Shown one piece after another: positions 15,449 through 23,262 of a stretch of DNA of 64,000 bases. The DNA is from Bacillota bacterium. GTDB taxonomy: Bacteria; Bacillota; Clostridia; Peptostreptococcales; Acidaminobacteraceae. Under the pieces are notes generated by a model. It had not been told where the DNA came from. It searched no databases and was given only the letters and a program-made list of their open reading frames with translations. The stretch is taken from positions 1-64,000 of the forward strand of contig JAUMXH010000009.1 in NCBI GenBank assembly GCA_030529225.1, written 5' to 3'. Position 1 is the stretch's first letter, and each line of letters begins with the position of its first letter. The position numbers and the translations under genes were made by a program.

Positions 15449-16170
15449 AGCATACCCCCCGAAAGCGCGATAAAGGCATCCTCCAACTTACTTGTGGCGC
15501 TTCTCGCCGTCAGTTCCGCCACAGTACCAACTGCCGCTATTTTGCCGCTTGCCATAATTCCGACTCTGTCTGACAAGTGCTCCACCTCATCCATATAATG
15601 CGTGGTCAGGATGATGGTCACCCTCCCCTTTAAGGCTTGAATAGATGCCCACAGTTCACGCCGAGCGAGGACATCCAGACCCAGAGTCGGCTCATCCAGA
15701 AACAAAAGTTCCGGATCGGAAATGAGAGCCATAGCGATTGAAAGGCGCCTCTGCATCCCTCCTGACAAGCGCTTGGCCTTCTTATTCAGTTCCTGCTCCA
15801 ATCCAAAGGTTTCTGCCATTCTAAAAGCATTCTTCTTCGCCGTTTTCCTGTCTTGCCCATAGATTCCGGCAATCAACTCCAGATTCTCGCGCACCGACAA
15901 ATTCGGGGCCACTGCCGTTTCCTGTGGGGAAATATTGATTTTTTGTTTCACTGCCTGCGGGTTTGAAACGATACTGTTCCCGAGCACCAAAGCGTCTCCG
16001 CTCGTCGGCTTTATCAGGCAGGAAAGCATTTTGACGGTCGTGCTCTTTCCGGCACCATTGACCCCCAATAAGGCAAAGAGTTCCCCCTGTTCAATGGTCA
16101 AATCGAGATGATCCACGGCGACTGCGTCTCCATACGCCTTGCTGAGTTGTGTCGCAACGATAGCACTCAT
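15445..16170 (-). CDS. ABC exporter ATP-binding protein
   Basis: 241 residues. Walker A GVNGAGKST, signature LSGGMQRR, Walker B LLFLDEPTLGLD, His switch LTTHYMDE: a DrrA/CcmA-type ATPase. It overlaps the AbrB-like gene upstream and the permease downstream by 4 nt each, so the three form one operon. Likely role is energising export by the permease at 14708-15448. Confidence 0.92.
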   Translation of the reverse strand: MSAIVATQLSKAYGDAVAVDHLDLTIEQGELFALLGVNGAGKSTTVKMLSCLIKPTSGDALVLGNSIVSNPQAVKQKINISPQETAVAPNLSVRENLELIAGIYGQDRKTAKKNAFRMAETFGLEQELNKKAKRLSGGMQRRLSIAMALISDPELLFLDEPTLGLDVLARRELWASIQALKGRVTIILTTHYMDEVEHLSDRVGIMASGKIAAVGTVAELTARSATSKLEDAFIALSGGML

Positions 16171-16391
16171 TCTTCCCCCTCCTTCGGAACATCGCCCCCA
16201 AAAACAGTGTCGATGATAGATGCGAACATAGTTTTAGGAGGGATTGCAATCCCCTGGTTGATATCGCCGAGAACAATCAAGGTGTCGCCCGGCTTAATGT
16301 CAAAGACATCTCGAGCCTCCTTTGGAATCACAAACTGTCCCTTTTCTCCCACTTTCACCGTCCAAGCATATTTCCTTTTTGGATAATTCAT
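16167..16391 (-). CDS. AbrB/MazE-type DNA-binding regulator
   Basis: 74 residues. The start at 16391 is set by GGAGGA 5-10 nt upstream; the frame is open further but without a ribosome site. The swapped-hairpin AbrB fold is visible as WTVKVGEKGQFVIPKEAR and DIKPGDTLIVLGD. These regulators bind DNA as dimers or tetramers. As first gene of the exporter operon, it probably controls its own promoter, where a direct repeat GTATGAT-tt-GTATGAT is found at 16415-16430 between promoter and start. Confidence 0.87.
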   Translation of the reverse strand: MNYPKRKYAWTVKVGEKGQFVIPKEARDVFDIKPGDTLIVLGDINQGIAIPPKTMFASIIDTVFGGDVPKEGEE

Positions 16392-16414
16392 AGTTCCTCC
16401 TCTCAGTTCAATAA

Positions 16415-16469
16415 GTATGATTTGTATGATCGCTAATACAAAAATAACATAATTTCGTTTTTGTGTCAA
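16415..16469 (-). promoter_or_regulatory. Promoter and direct repeat of the AbrB-ABC operon
   Basis: On the minus strand TTGACA (16469-16464), 17 nt, TATTTT (16446-16441): a perfect -35 and a fair -10. Downstream, in the leader, two GTATGAT units (plus-strand reading, 16415-16430) are separated by 2 nt, a plausible AbrB-family binding site. Confidence 0.75.
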
Positions 16470-16602
16470 CCCATTCAAAGCCGCAACTCGAAAGAAGCTG
16501 AAAAAAAGGTTCGACCCTTTCAGAATGGTTGCAAAAAGAGTATAATAATATATACAGTCAGAGAAAATATGAGAGCTCACAAAGGAAAAAGGAGCTTACC
16601 GA

Positions 16603-16926
16603 ATGAACGAAGAACTCTTAAATATAATCTATTACGCCTCGATGGAATTTGGGAAGGACTTTGGCAAACCTCTCATCGAGCTCATCGAAGAGCTATACCC
16701 GGAACTTCCGCTTGAGCAGAAAGACGCGCTTGCAACAAGCATAGAACAGACAAAAAGAGCGGTGGAGCAATATTTTTTTGATTCTTACGATACCAAAAAC
16801 GAAGAGGCGAATCAAACCTTGCAAGAGCGAGGAAAACAATGGATTAAAGAACAGTACCCTTGGATGGATGAGGAAAATGTGAATCGTGCCGCCGGCCAAG
16901 GAATGTATTTCGCTTGGCATGGCTAG
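16603..16926 (+). CDS. Hypothetical acidic cytosolic protein
   Basis: 107 residues, acidic, helical, no signal peptide, no family recognised. Features: EFGKDFGKPLIELIEELYP near the start and WIKEQYPWMDEENV near the end. AAAGGAG lies before ATG 16603 and TATAAT is at 16541-16546. It is followed at once by a membrane protein gene and probably shares its transcript. Such small acidic proteins occur among toxin immunity genes, but there is no direct evidence for that here. Confidence 0.65.
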   Translation: MNEELLNIIYYASMEFGKDFGKPLIELIEELYPELPLEQKDALATSIEQTKRAVEQYFFDSYDTKNEEANQTLQERGKQWIKEQYPWMDEENVNRAAGQGMYFAWHG

Positions 16927-16937
16927 GAGGTAGCATT

Positions 16938-17963
16938 TTGGGCAGACTTTACCTAATCGGTATGATGGCAATTCTTGGGATAGCCTTTGTTTTTCTTACT
17001 TTTTTTCTGTACAGCGCTTACAAAAAAATCATGGTCAACGGGAAATCCTTGCTGGAGGAACCGGTCAACGAATCCACAAACACGGATAAAATGGGCTTCG
17101 GGGAGATTCTACTTTACACCCTGATGTTTCTGATTGCCGCAATCTTTGCCTTGCAGATTCTTTACAAGGGCAGTACCTTCCCGTCCGCAACAGCGGTTTT
17201 GCTACGCGTGATTCTCCTAGTGCCGATTATGGCTCTGTTTAACGCGCGAAAGCGTACCGGAAAAGCCATAGTCGCCCTCTTTGCCTCCGGGTTCTTCCTG
17301 ATTTTTTGCACCATCGCCTACCTGGCCATCGGCCTGCCGGTAAAAGCCCCTGTTCTGATGATTGATCAAACCGAACTGCGACCCGGTGAGACGACCGTGA
17401 AAGAGCTGATGGACGGAGGTTTTGAAATTTACATGAAAAAAGAAGATGCGACAAAATCGGATTTGCGGGAATTTCCGAATTCCGACCGGTTTGAGAAGTT
17501 CACCGGTGACCCGTCTGTCACCTTGCGAAAAGGCTACCACTTTTACGGCGCAAGAGCGATTCCCCATGCCGAGGGAATCCTGGTCAAGGATGATTGCATC
17601 CTCGCAGAACTCGTATTCTTCGGCAGTTTGACGGAGGACATCCCACTCAAAGACTGCAGCATCATCCGATTCAATACGAGTGAGAGCTTCCTTTTGAATG
17701 CCGGAAAAACAGGCACTTCCCTCTCTCTGGACGGAGTCGACCTTCTCTCCGGGATGGATGCGAAAAAGATAAAAAAGACCTTTGGGCGCAAACTCCTGAG
17801 AGCGAATAAAGCACAAGAGGAGAAGCTCTATATCATTTCTTGGGACACGAGCAGCAATCATTTATTTTACAACACTTATGGGGCAAAGATTGAGTTGAAT
17901 GAAGAGGATTCTGTCAGCGACTTAGAACTGAGCTGCCGGATTGCAAGAGAAGCGGACGAATAA
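16938..17963 (+). CDS. Hypothetical membrane protein with C-terminal extracytoplasmic domain
   Basis: 341 residues. I choose TTG at 16938 because AGGAGG is at 16925-16930; an in-frame ATG at 16914 would sit before that site and inside the previous gene. Four hydrophobic segments occupy about residues 1-135, followed by a soluble domain of about 200 residues containing VKELMDGGFEIY, LRKGYHFYGAR and LDGVDLLSGMDAKKIKKTFG. No family recognised. Co-oriented with, and close to, the genes on each side (12 and 9 nt). Confidence 0.72.
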   Translation: MGRLYLIGMMAILGIAFVFLTFFLYSAYKKIMVNGKSLLEEPVNESTNTDKMGFGEILLYTLMFLIAAIFALQILYKGSTFPSATAVLLRVILLVPIMALFNARKRTGKAIVALFASGFFLIFCTIAYLAIGLPVKAPVLMIDQTELRPGETTVKELMDGGFEIYMKKEDATKSDLREFPNSDRFEKFTGDPSVTLRKGYHFYGARAIPHAEGILVKDDCILAELVFFGSLTEDIPLKDCSIIRFNTSESFLLNAGKTGTSLSLDGVDLLSGMDAKKIKKTFGRKLLRANKAQEEKLYIISWDTSSNHLFYNTYGAKIELNEEDSVSDLELSCRIAREADE

Positions 17964-17972
17964 GGAGAAACC

Positions 17973-18539
17973 ATGAACATTGACGGTTGGGAATATGAGT
18001 ACCAAAGCCTTTCGGGCTGGGAGGTCCACGACAAGCTGCCCTGGTGCACGGACAAAATGCGAAGCAACCCCGAGTCTAACACAGCTTGCCTCATCTATTC
18101 CATCGGAGAGGTCAGGATGGGCACGGAGATGGGATATTTAGCGCTCTTTCAAGATAAACAGGCACCGCGTTTGCTCTTGAACGTGACTTCTATGATGTTT
18201 CCAATCCAGGACCCCTTTTATAGCAAAGACGGTCGATATCTGGTTCTGAAAGCTCAAGTCTATGTGGAAGCAGAGCATAGCTTGGACTGTCCGATTCTTT
18301 TTTTGAATCTTGCGGAAAGAAGCTTTGCCAAATTTAAGATGAGAGGGAACAACTACAATTACGGAATCAAAGAGCTTTCACCTACTCGTTTTCGTATTCT
18401 TGTGGACGAGTATCAAAAATCGAAAGGGTTTGACGAAGATGCGATTGTCGATGTCAACGATTTGACTTGGACTCCGTTTCGTAAATGTCCCTTCTGTGAC
18501 CGATTGCAAGTGCAAGAATCACACAGTCCTGATCTCTGA
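17973..18539 (+). CDS. Hypothetical protein whose 3' end overlaps relE antisense
   Basis: 188 residues with AAGGAG 7 nt before the ATG. No signal, no recognised family; aromatic-rich with GEVRMGTEMGYLALFQDK and FYSKDGRYLVLKAQVY, suggesting a beta-propeller-like or SUKH-like fold only loosely. The last about 28 codons are antisense to the 3' end of the RelE-type toxin gene (18454-18741). Residues after DLTWTPF therefore look like readthrough of acquired DNA rather than native protein. Confidence 0.65.
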   Translation: MNIDGWEYEYQSLSGWEVHDKLPWCTDKMRSNPESNTACLIYSIGEVRMGTEMGYLALFQDKQAPRLLLNVTSMMFPIQDPFYSKDGRYLVLKAQVYVEAEHSLDCPILFLNLAERSFAKFKMRGNNYNYGIKELSPTRFRILVDEYQKSKGFDEDAIVDVNDLTWTPFRKCPFCDRLQVQESHSPDL

Positions 18540-18741
18540 TTTGACAAAGCAATCGATATGTTCCAATTCGATACCTCCACTGACCCTGATAAGCGCCAAG
18601 AAGCGGACGACCTAAATTTCTTGGATGTTCACATGATACCAAATTCTTCGTAATCCAGGCCCGAATCATTTTTTGTGTGTAGCGATCGAGCTTTTTAAAC
18701 TGTCTGTCAAAAGCAGGTGTCGTCTTGAGTTGATATTTCAT
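18454..18741 (-). CDS. relE: RelE/ParE-family toxin
   Basis: 95 residues of the RelE fold: MKYQLKTTPAFDRQFKKLD, then VSCEHPRNLGRPLLGAYQG, WRYRIGTYRLLCQI and the terminal GHRRDIY. Basic residues in YRIGTYR and GHRR match the mRNA-cleaving RelE group. It overlaps the antitoxin by 4 nt. Residues after RDIYE (TESKSNR) come from sequence shared with the convergent gene and are probably not conserved. Family members cleave mRNA in the ribosome; some ParE relatives hit gyrase. Confidence 0.9.
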   Translation of the reverse strand: MKYQLKTTPAFDRQFKKLDRYTQKMIRAWITKNLVSCEHPRNLGRPLLGAYQGQWRYRIGTYRLLCQIRDQDCVILALAIGHRRDIYETESKSNR

Positions 18742-18956
18742 AATCCCAATTCATCCCATAATTCTTCTATCGGACGACTTTCCCCTGTTCTTTCATATTC
18801 GGCACATGCCTCATCAGCAATTTTGATATCGTACTCCTCTTCAATTTTTTCGAAGAGGGCTCTTTTGAAAGCCTCCGCCATTGAAATGGAATGTAAAGCT
18901 GCATAACCGGCAGCCAATTTTTTTTCTTCTTCTGACAATCTGATTGAAAACGCCAT
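18738..18956 (-). CDS. relB: RelB/DUF6290-type antitoxin
   Basis: 72 residues. An N-terminal ribbon-helix-helix (FSIRLSEEEKKLAAGYA, SISMAEAFKRALF) gives DNA binding, and the acidic C-terminal tail (RPIEELWDELGL) should wrap the toxin. First gene of the pair, with a strong promoter and a palindrome covering the -10 region upstream (19016-19050). This is the normal order for autoregulated RelBE modules. Confidence 0.9.
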   Translation of the reverse strand: MAFSIRLSEEEKKLAAGYAALHSISMAEAFKRALFEKIEEEYDIKIADEACAEYERTGESRPIEELWDELGL

Positions 18957-19015
18957 CGTTCTCCCTCCCTCTCTGAAATGAATCTTCAGGATTCCCTTTT
19001 CTATGCTTTTTTCTA

Positions 19016-19050
19016 TAGTACATTGTACTACAAAAAGAGTTTCCTGTCAA
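19016..19050 (-). promoter_or_regulatory. relBE promoter and operator
   Basis: Minus strand: TTGACA (19050-19045), exactly 17 nt, TACAAT (19027-19022). The perfect palindrome TAGTAC-att-GTACTA at 19016-19030 covers the -10 hexamer, the expected place for repression by a ribbon-helix-helix antitoxin. Confidence 0.85.
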
Positions 19051-19202
19051 AAGCGACTTTTTCTTTCGCATTACTATGCACAAGCTCCAACTGACAAAAT
19101 TCCCTGCCGCGAAACATCGAACATTTTTTTTAAGAATGAGTCAAAAATGTTCTGAAAAATGCTATACTAATAGCAAAGAAAAAACGGAGTCCGTATTTTA
19201 GC

Positions 19203-19616
19203 GTGGGGGATGTGCTCGCGATTCAATTTGGGGAACAATACGGAATCGCCTTTGTTTCGGCGCTCAACGAGAGTCCACGAAAAATAGAATACCACTTGGC
19301 TTGCACGCGCACCTTGCAAAAAAGCAAGCCGAATATGGATGATTTTCTGAATAGCGAACTCGCTTGTGGAAAGCAAAACCATTCGTACTGCCTGAGCACG
19401 GATTGTTGGTTCAATCACAAGGATTTAGGGCTCCTTCTGGATTATATTGAGAAAATAGGCAAAGTTCAGCCGGAAAACTACTTCTTGGGAACCCTGTGCC
19501 CCGCTTCCACGCTGCAGGATATTTACACGCAAATCACAAGAAGCAGGGATGTATGGCAATTCGAACTAACAGAGGTCTTTTCTCTCATCAAAGACTTTGA
19601 GGCATGCGAGTCTTAA
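19203..19616 (+). CDS. Hypothetical cytosolic protein
   Basis: 137 residues starting at GTG 19203; GGAG at 19187-19190 is about 12 nt away, so the start is uncertain. TATACT at 19163-19168 may be its -10. No signal peptide. Contains VLAIQFGEQYGIAF and ends IKDFEACES. No family recognised; its position among small, independently started genes resembles a toxin-immunity or orphan-gene cluster. Confidence 0.55.
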   Translation: MGDVLAIQFGEQYGIAFVSALNESPRKIEYHLACTRTLQKSKPNMDDFLNSELACGKQNHSYCLSTDCWFNHKDLGLLLDYIEKIGKVQPENYFLGTLCPASTLQDIYTQITRSRDVWQFELTEVFSLIKDFEACES

Positions 19617-19647
19617 GGCAAGTCAAAAACGCGGAAAGGAGGAAGCA

Positions 19648-20589
19648 ATGAGACGCAAATGGTTTCTTTTACTCATCGGAATACTGATTCTTTTGACCCC
19701 GATATTATTCTTAATCAACGCCTGCTTTGGCAATCCGATTTCAATGCGAATCGCGGACCGCGCCGCTGACAAGTACATCGCCCAAACTTATCAGAAGCTC
19801 GACTTGGAGCGGGGAGAGGTTTTTTACGATTTCAAAGACGGCTATTATAAGGTCCATCTACAGGACAAAAACAGCGAGGACACCAAATTTACCGTCTCCT
19901 TTGACGGCTTGGGAAGGCTCAGGGACGATAACTATGAACACAGAAGTTTCAACACTTTGCGTCGTTTTCAAAAAGCCCTCTTTGATTACGGAAAATCGAT
20001 AGAGAAAAAGGAAAAGGTGAACTACGAAATCAATCTCCACATTCTGGATGAAGAAAACCGCGCCGATTCCTTGCGTTTGGACGAAAAAGTTGACTTTAAG
20101 AAGTTTCCGTTCTCGGTAGAGGCGACGGTGTTTACCTTTCGGGAAGAACCGAGCTACGAAGAGGCGCTCGCAATTTTAAAAGAACTCCGGGCAATCATGG
20201 ACAAAGAGCCCTTCGATGTCAAGGTCTATTCCATCATCATCGTTCCGGAAAAAGACAGGGCGAGCGAAAACGAGGCGCAAACCTGGGTCAATGCGCTGAC
20301 GATACACGAGATTCCGGAAGAGCTGATTCAAAACGGAAGCGTGGAAGACCTCAAAAAACATGAGTCCAAGATGGAGAACCGTCCATCCTCGGCTGAGAGT
20401 CCTACGGAAGCAGTCTTTCCCCCTTTTGTCCAAGTGGATGGAAAGCTGTATCAGGATACCGGATATGTGAACAGAGCTATCAAGTGCGGCACCCCGGATG
20501 GAATCATCAGCTCCTCCGTACCCGCTTCTGAAATGCCTCAAAAAGACAATCAATCCAACTTTGGAACAAATTACGAATATCAGCGTTGA
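19648..20589 (+). CDS. Secreted or membrane-anchored hypothetical protein with disrupted C-terminus
   Basis: 313 residues. ATG 19648 has AAAGGAGGAAG just before it; upstream in-frame codons lack a site. One N-terminal hydrophobic segment, ending LINAC (possible weak lipobox). A long alpha/beta region follows, then TEAVFPPFVQVDGKLYQDTG, CGTPDGIISSSV and NQSNFGT: this last block is a recurrent C-terminal domain of clostridial membrane proteins that normally continues with a GYxYQ and a NxKW motif. Here the frame stops right after YEYQR, so the domain is cut short. Sequence coding in other frames continues to 20979 (see next entry). Confidence 0.65.
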   Translation: MRRKWFLLLIGILILLTPILFLINACFGNPISMRIADRAADKYIAQTYQKLDLERGEVFYDFKDGYYKVHLQDKNSEDTKFTVSFDGLGRLRDDNYEHRSFNTLRRFQKALFDYGKSIEKKEKVNYEINLHILDEENRADSLRLDEKVDFKKFPFSVEATVFTFREEPSYEEALAILKELRAIMDKEPFDVKVYSIIIVPEKDRASENEAQTWVNALTIHEIPEELIQNGSVEDLKKHESKMENRPSSAESPTEAVFPPFVQVDGKLYQDTGYVNRAIKCGTPDGIISSSVPASEMPQKDNQSNFGTNYEYQR

Positions 20590-20979
20590 ACCAAAGGATA
20601 TCTCAATCTTAGAATACGTGATCGATGGATTCTCTTTCGGGAGATTTCGATTCCAAACGATTCCATCCCCGAAGGGGTAGCAAACTTTAAAGCAAAGGTA
20701 ATTGAGGCCAAGGAAGGAACTTTGATTGTCAGTGCAGCAGAGATTCCCGATGAATTCCGGCGAATTTTTGATTCAAAACCTGTGGAACAAATCAAGCCGA
20801 TTTCTCTCAGCACCGAAAACCTGATTTTGGAGTCCGATACAAAACCAAACGATTCTGACTCTATGATTGGCAAAAGCGTTCACATTTGGTTCGACGGGGT
20901 CATAAAACAATCGGAAAAAAGGGCATCTGATTTGTTAGAATTGGGGCAAACCTATCGAGTTTCTATCGTAAAGGAATAG
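20566..20979 (+). pseudogene. Out-of-frame remnants downstream, DUF3221-like
   Basis: Two stretches in different frames. The first (about 20566-20680) reads ITNISVEPKDIS and then loses sense. The second, open from about 20600 and meaningful from about 20640 to the stop at 20979, reads SIPEGVANFKAKVIEAKEG, LIVSAAEIPDEF, GKSVHIWFDGVIKQS and YRVSIVKE; this matches the style of small DUF3221-type domains of secreted proteins. There is no start codon with a ribosome site. I interpret it as the tails of one or two deleted genes fused after the end of the preceding protein. Confidence 0.6.
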
Positions 20980-21023
20980 CGACAAACTTGCCTCTTAAAG
21001 AATGAGTACAAAGGAGAAGCAAT

Positions 21024-21668
21024 ATGAAACAATCTATCATAAATCGAATCCGAGCCTTAGGTGGCGATACCTCAAAGATGAACGGAGAGTCGATGAGCGC
21101 AGACTTATGTAGCATCACCTTTTCCACGGTCCTCTACCGAAAGCCGCTGGATACTCCCTGGGCAAAAGTAGAGGAACAAGAGCCTATTGACGGATTGGGG
21201 GACTTTATCCAAGAAAATCTGGACCTATTCAAGAAGGATAAAGAGCGCTTTTTCGATACCCTCTACCATACCTTTTTTACGCTAACGGAAGAACCTTATG
21301 GCCAATACTTTTGGCTGGGAGAGAAATTTACCCCATTCCGGAAGGAGAGCAAGGATTTTGAGGAATTTCATTACCTGTTTGACCCTCCTTCCCCGGAGTT
21401 TGCAAAGATTCTTTCTGTGACCAACGGAGTGGAAACCGACTTCGTTCACCTATTTTACGGTTTCGCTTATCCCGATGGCATCTTTGTCGCGAGTGTGGAC
21501 AAGAATCCTGAGAATCCGACGGTCTTCGGAACTGACCACGAAGCATTCTTCTACGAGATTGATGAAGAGGGAGATTTGGAAAGCTATCTTCAAAGCTTCT
21601 GGACCAAGGATGAGCTCAGAGAGGTGCTTGAAAAGTATATGGAAGAGCTGTCGGGAGGCTCTTTATGA
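21024..21668 (+). CDS. Hypothetical protein, possibly of immunity (SUKH-like) type
   Basis: 214 residues, acidic, cytosolic. GGAGAAG lies before ATG 21024. It opens MKQSIINRIRALGGD, then SITFSTVLYRKPLDTPW, later FAKILSVTNGVETDFVHLFYGFAYPDGIFVA and a charged C-terminus. Similar acidic proteins are found next to polymorphic toxin loci, but the assignment is weak. Its stop overlaps, as ATGA, the start of an 18-codon gene stub. Confidence 0.65.
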   Translation: MKQSIINRIRALGGDTSKMNGESMSADLCSITFSTVLYRKPLDTPWAKVEEQEPIDGLGDFIQENLDLFKKDKERFFDTLYHTFFTLTEEPYGQYFWLGEKFTPFRKESKDFEEFHYLFDPPSPEFAKILSVTNGVETDFVHLFYGFAYPDGIFVASVDKNPENPTVFGTDHEAFFYEIDEEGDLESYLQSFWTKDELREVLEKYMEELSGGSL

Positions 21669-21721
21669 AGCAAGACGAGCTATATAAAGAATGGAAAAAG
21701 GAAGAGTCTCCCGCGAGATAA
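21665..21721 (+). pseudogene. 18-codon stub, start of a SAM-dependent methyltransferase gene
   Basis: ATG 21665 overlaps the previous stop. The 18 residues begin MKQDELYKEWKKEES and then stop at TAA. That opening is, from memory, the N-terminus of class I SAM-dependent methyltransferases that continue with a HxxGWDFS motif; only the first 15 residues survive. Identification from such a short piece is tentative. Confidence 0.4.
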
Positions 21722-21858
21722 TAAATATTTACTTTCTGCAAAAAAAATGATACGATAATTTTGACAATGCACAATAGAATTAGCTACAGAATAGTAACTT
21801 TAAGAGGATTTGTGATTCACAACAAGCACATCAATCTGTGAATAAAAAGGAGGTAACT

Positions 21859-22335
21859 ATGGGCTTATTTGGATTTGGAAAGAAAAAGGAATGGGATCTT
21901 GAAAGATCCGATGCGAACAAAAGCAGGATGAGGGAACTCTTCAACGGCGTTATGCCGGATGGCGACACCTGGAAAATCGTTTACGGCTACGGTCTGAACA
22001 TCAAGAACAGCAGCTACATCATTGCCCGGAAGACCACTTACACCTACACCAGCTTAATCATCGGATATCGCGAATCCGACATGAGCATCGCATTGGTACA
22101 AACGACTCCGGAACTCGAAGGATGCAGCGAGGCGGAACGCTTCCAAAAAGATGCGATCAAAAAAGCAAAGATTTCTACCGGCATGTACACCATTTACCAC
22201 CAGGGCGGCATGATGGCCGGCTACACACAGTTTGCAGCGATAGCGGAAAACGATGAGAAGTTCCTTGCCTACGTCTACCAACCGGAAGAGTTCGACGACT
22301 TTGAGGCCTTCTTCAAAAAGTTCTCGGGAAAATAG
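21859..22335 (+). CDS. Hypothetical cytosolic protein
   Basis: 158 residues. AAAGGAGGTAACT directly precedes ATG 21859, which decides the start against an upstream GTG. It opens MGLFGFGKKKEWDLE, a style shared with small housekeeping-adjacent orphan proteins, then a mixed alpha/beta region with YGYGLNIKNSSYIIAR and VYQPEEFDDFEAFFKKF. No family recognised. The small membrane protein gene follows after 9 nt. Confidence 0.68.
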   Translation: MGLFGFGKKKEWDLERSDANKSRMRELFNGVMPDGDTWKIVYGYGLNIKNSSYIIARKTTYTYTSLIIGYRESDMSIALVQTTPELEGCSEAERFQKDAIKKAKISTGMYTIYHQGGMMAGYTQFAAIAENDEKFLAYVYQPEEFDDFEAFFKKFSGK

Positions 22336-22344
22336 GAAAACGAC

Positions 22345-22533
22345 ATGACTTGGTTTGAATTTTTTATAGTTTTGGTAATCCTCTGCGTCGTTTCCTTTTT
22401 CATCCGAATCGTGTGGGTAAAGGGAATCGACTTCCTCCTCTCCCTCGTAAAAAGAGCCTTCGGGCTCCATAAAAAAGAAGAGCCGGAGACCTGGCACAGC
22501 CTGGAGGAGATTCGAAAACATAATCAGAAATAA
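22345..22533 (+). CDS. Small single-span membrane protein
   Basis: 62 residues: one strongly hydrophobic helix (FFIVLVILCVVSFFIRIVW, residues 6-24) and a basic/acidic tail. Last gene before a strong terminator (22542-22574), co-transcribed with the preceding gene (GGAAAA before ATG). Function unknown. Confidence 0.6.
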   Translation: MTWFEFFIVLVILCVVSFFIRIVWVKGIDFLLSLVKRAFGLHKKEEPETWHSLEEIRKHNQK

Positions 22534-22541
22534 GAAAGAAC

Positions 22542-22574
22542 AAAACTTCGCCTGTAGGCGAAGTTTTCTTTTTG
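22542..22574 (+). terminator. Rho-independent terminator
   Basis: AAAACTTCGCC, loop TGTA, GGCGAAGTTTT followed by CTTTTT. Eleven perfect pairs. Closes the accessory region before the hydrolase gene. Confidence 0.95.
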
Positions 22575-22607
22575 GGTATGAATAAGATACTACAGGAGGT
22601 ATTGAAC

Positions 22608-23174
22608 ATGAATTTCAACAAAAATCGAGAGAGAATCCGCTTGGACAGCTCTGTGCTGATGCTCATAGATATTCAGGAAAAACTCTTCCCCTTCATCGCG
22701 AACAAGGAAGACGTTTTGAAGAACAATCAGATTTTACTGGACGGGGCGAAGGCGCTTGGCTTGCAAACGGTCGTGACCGAGCAGTACCCGGAAGGCCTGG
22801 GACCCACTGTGGAAGGCTTGCAGAGCAAAATTCAGGGTTTGGACTTGTGGCAAAAGAGAAGCTTTTCAGTCGCGATTGACAACAGTGGGGAAGTCGATGC
22901 CCTGGTCAAATCGGGTAAGGACACCTTCCTTCTGAGCGGAATCGAGAGCCACATTTGCGTCTACCAAACGGCAAAGGACCTGCTTTTGCGGGGGCTTAGG
23001 GTTTGCCTGATTTACGATGCCTGCGGCTCGAGAAAGACCGAGAACCACCTGCAGATTCTGTCTACCTTGAGGGAACTCGGGGCTCTGATTCTACCTACCG
23101 AAAGCGTCCTGTTTGAGCTGATGTCGGATTCCAAGCATCCGTCATTCAGAACCGTATCGGGCTTGGTCAAATAG
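22608..23174 (+). CDS. Isochorismatase-family cysteine hydrolase
   Basis: 188 residues, cytosolic. The start at 22608 has AGGAGGT at 22594-22600; the ATG at 22578 lacks one. The family triad is visible: Asp in VLMLIDIQEKL, Lys in LWQKRSFS, and Cys in GIESHICVYQTA. Members hydrolyse isochorismate, nicotinamide or other amides; closeness to the YcaC-like group suggests an unassigned amidase. Preceded by a terminator and followed by the PFL promoter, so it is probably a single-gene unit. Confidence 0.87.
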   Translation: MNFNKNRERIRLDSSVLMLIDIQEKLFPFIANKEDVLKNNQILLDGAKALGLQTVVTEQYPEGLGPTVEGLQSKIQGLDLWQKRSFSVAIDNSGEVDALVKSGKDTFLLSGIESHICVYQTAKDLLLRGLRVCLIYDACGSRKTENHLQILSTLRELGALILPTESVLFELMSDSKHPSFRTVSGLVK

Positions 23175-23202
23175 AAAATATAGTGTTGTTTCTATAATGT
23201 AA

Positions 23203-23231
23203 TAAGTTTTAAGCACAAGATGTAGTATAAT
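23203..23231 (+). promoter_or_regulatory. Probable promoter of the PFL operon
   Basis: TATAAT at 23226-23231, 32 nt upstream of the ATG at 23263, with an imperfect -35 (TAAGTT) 17 nt before it. AAGGAGGT precedes the start. A second TATAAT occurs at 23193-23198. No FNR or Rex-type operator is obvious to me. Confidence 0.5.
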
Positions 23232-23262
23232 CTCGAATACACACAACGAACAAGGAGGTCTC

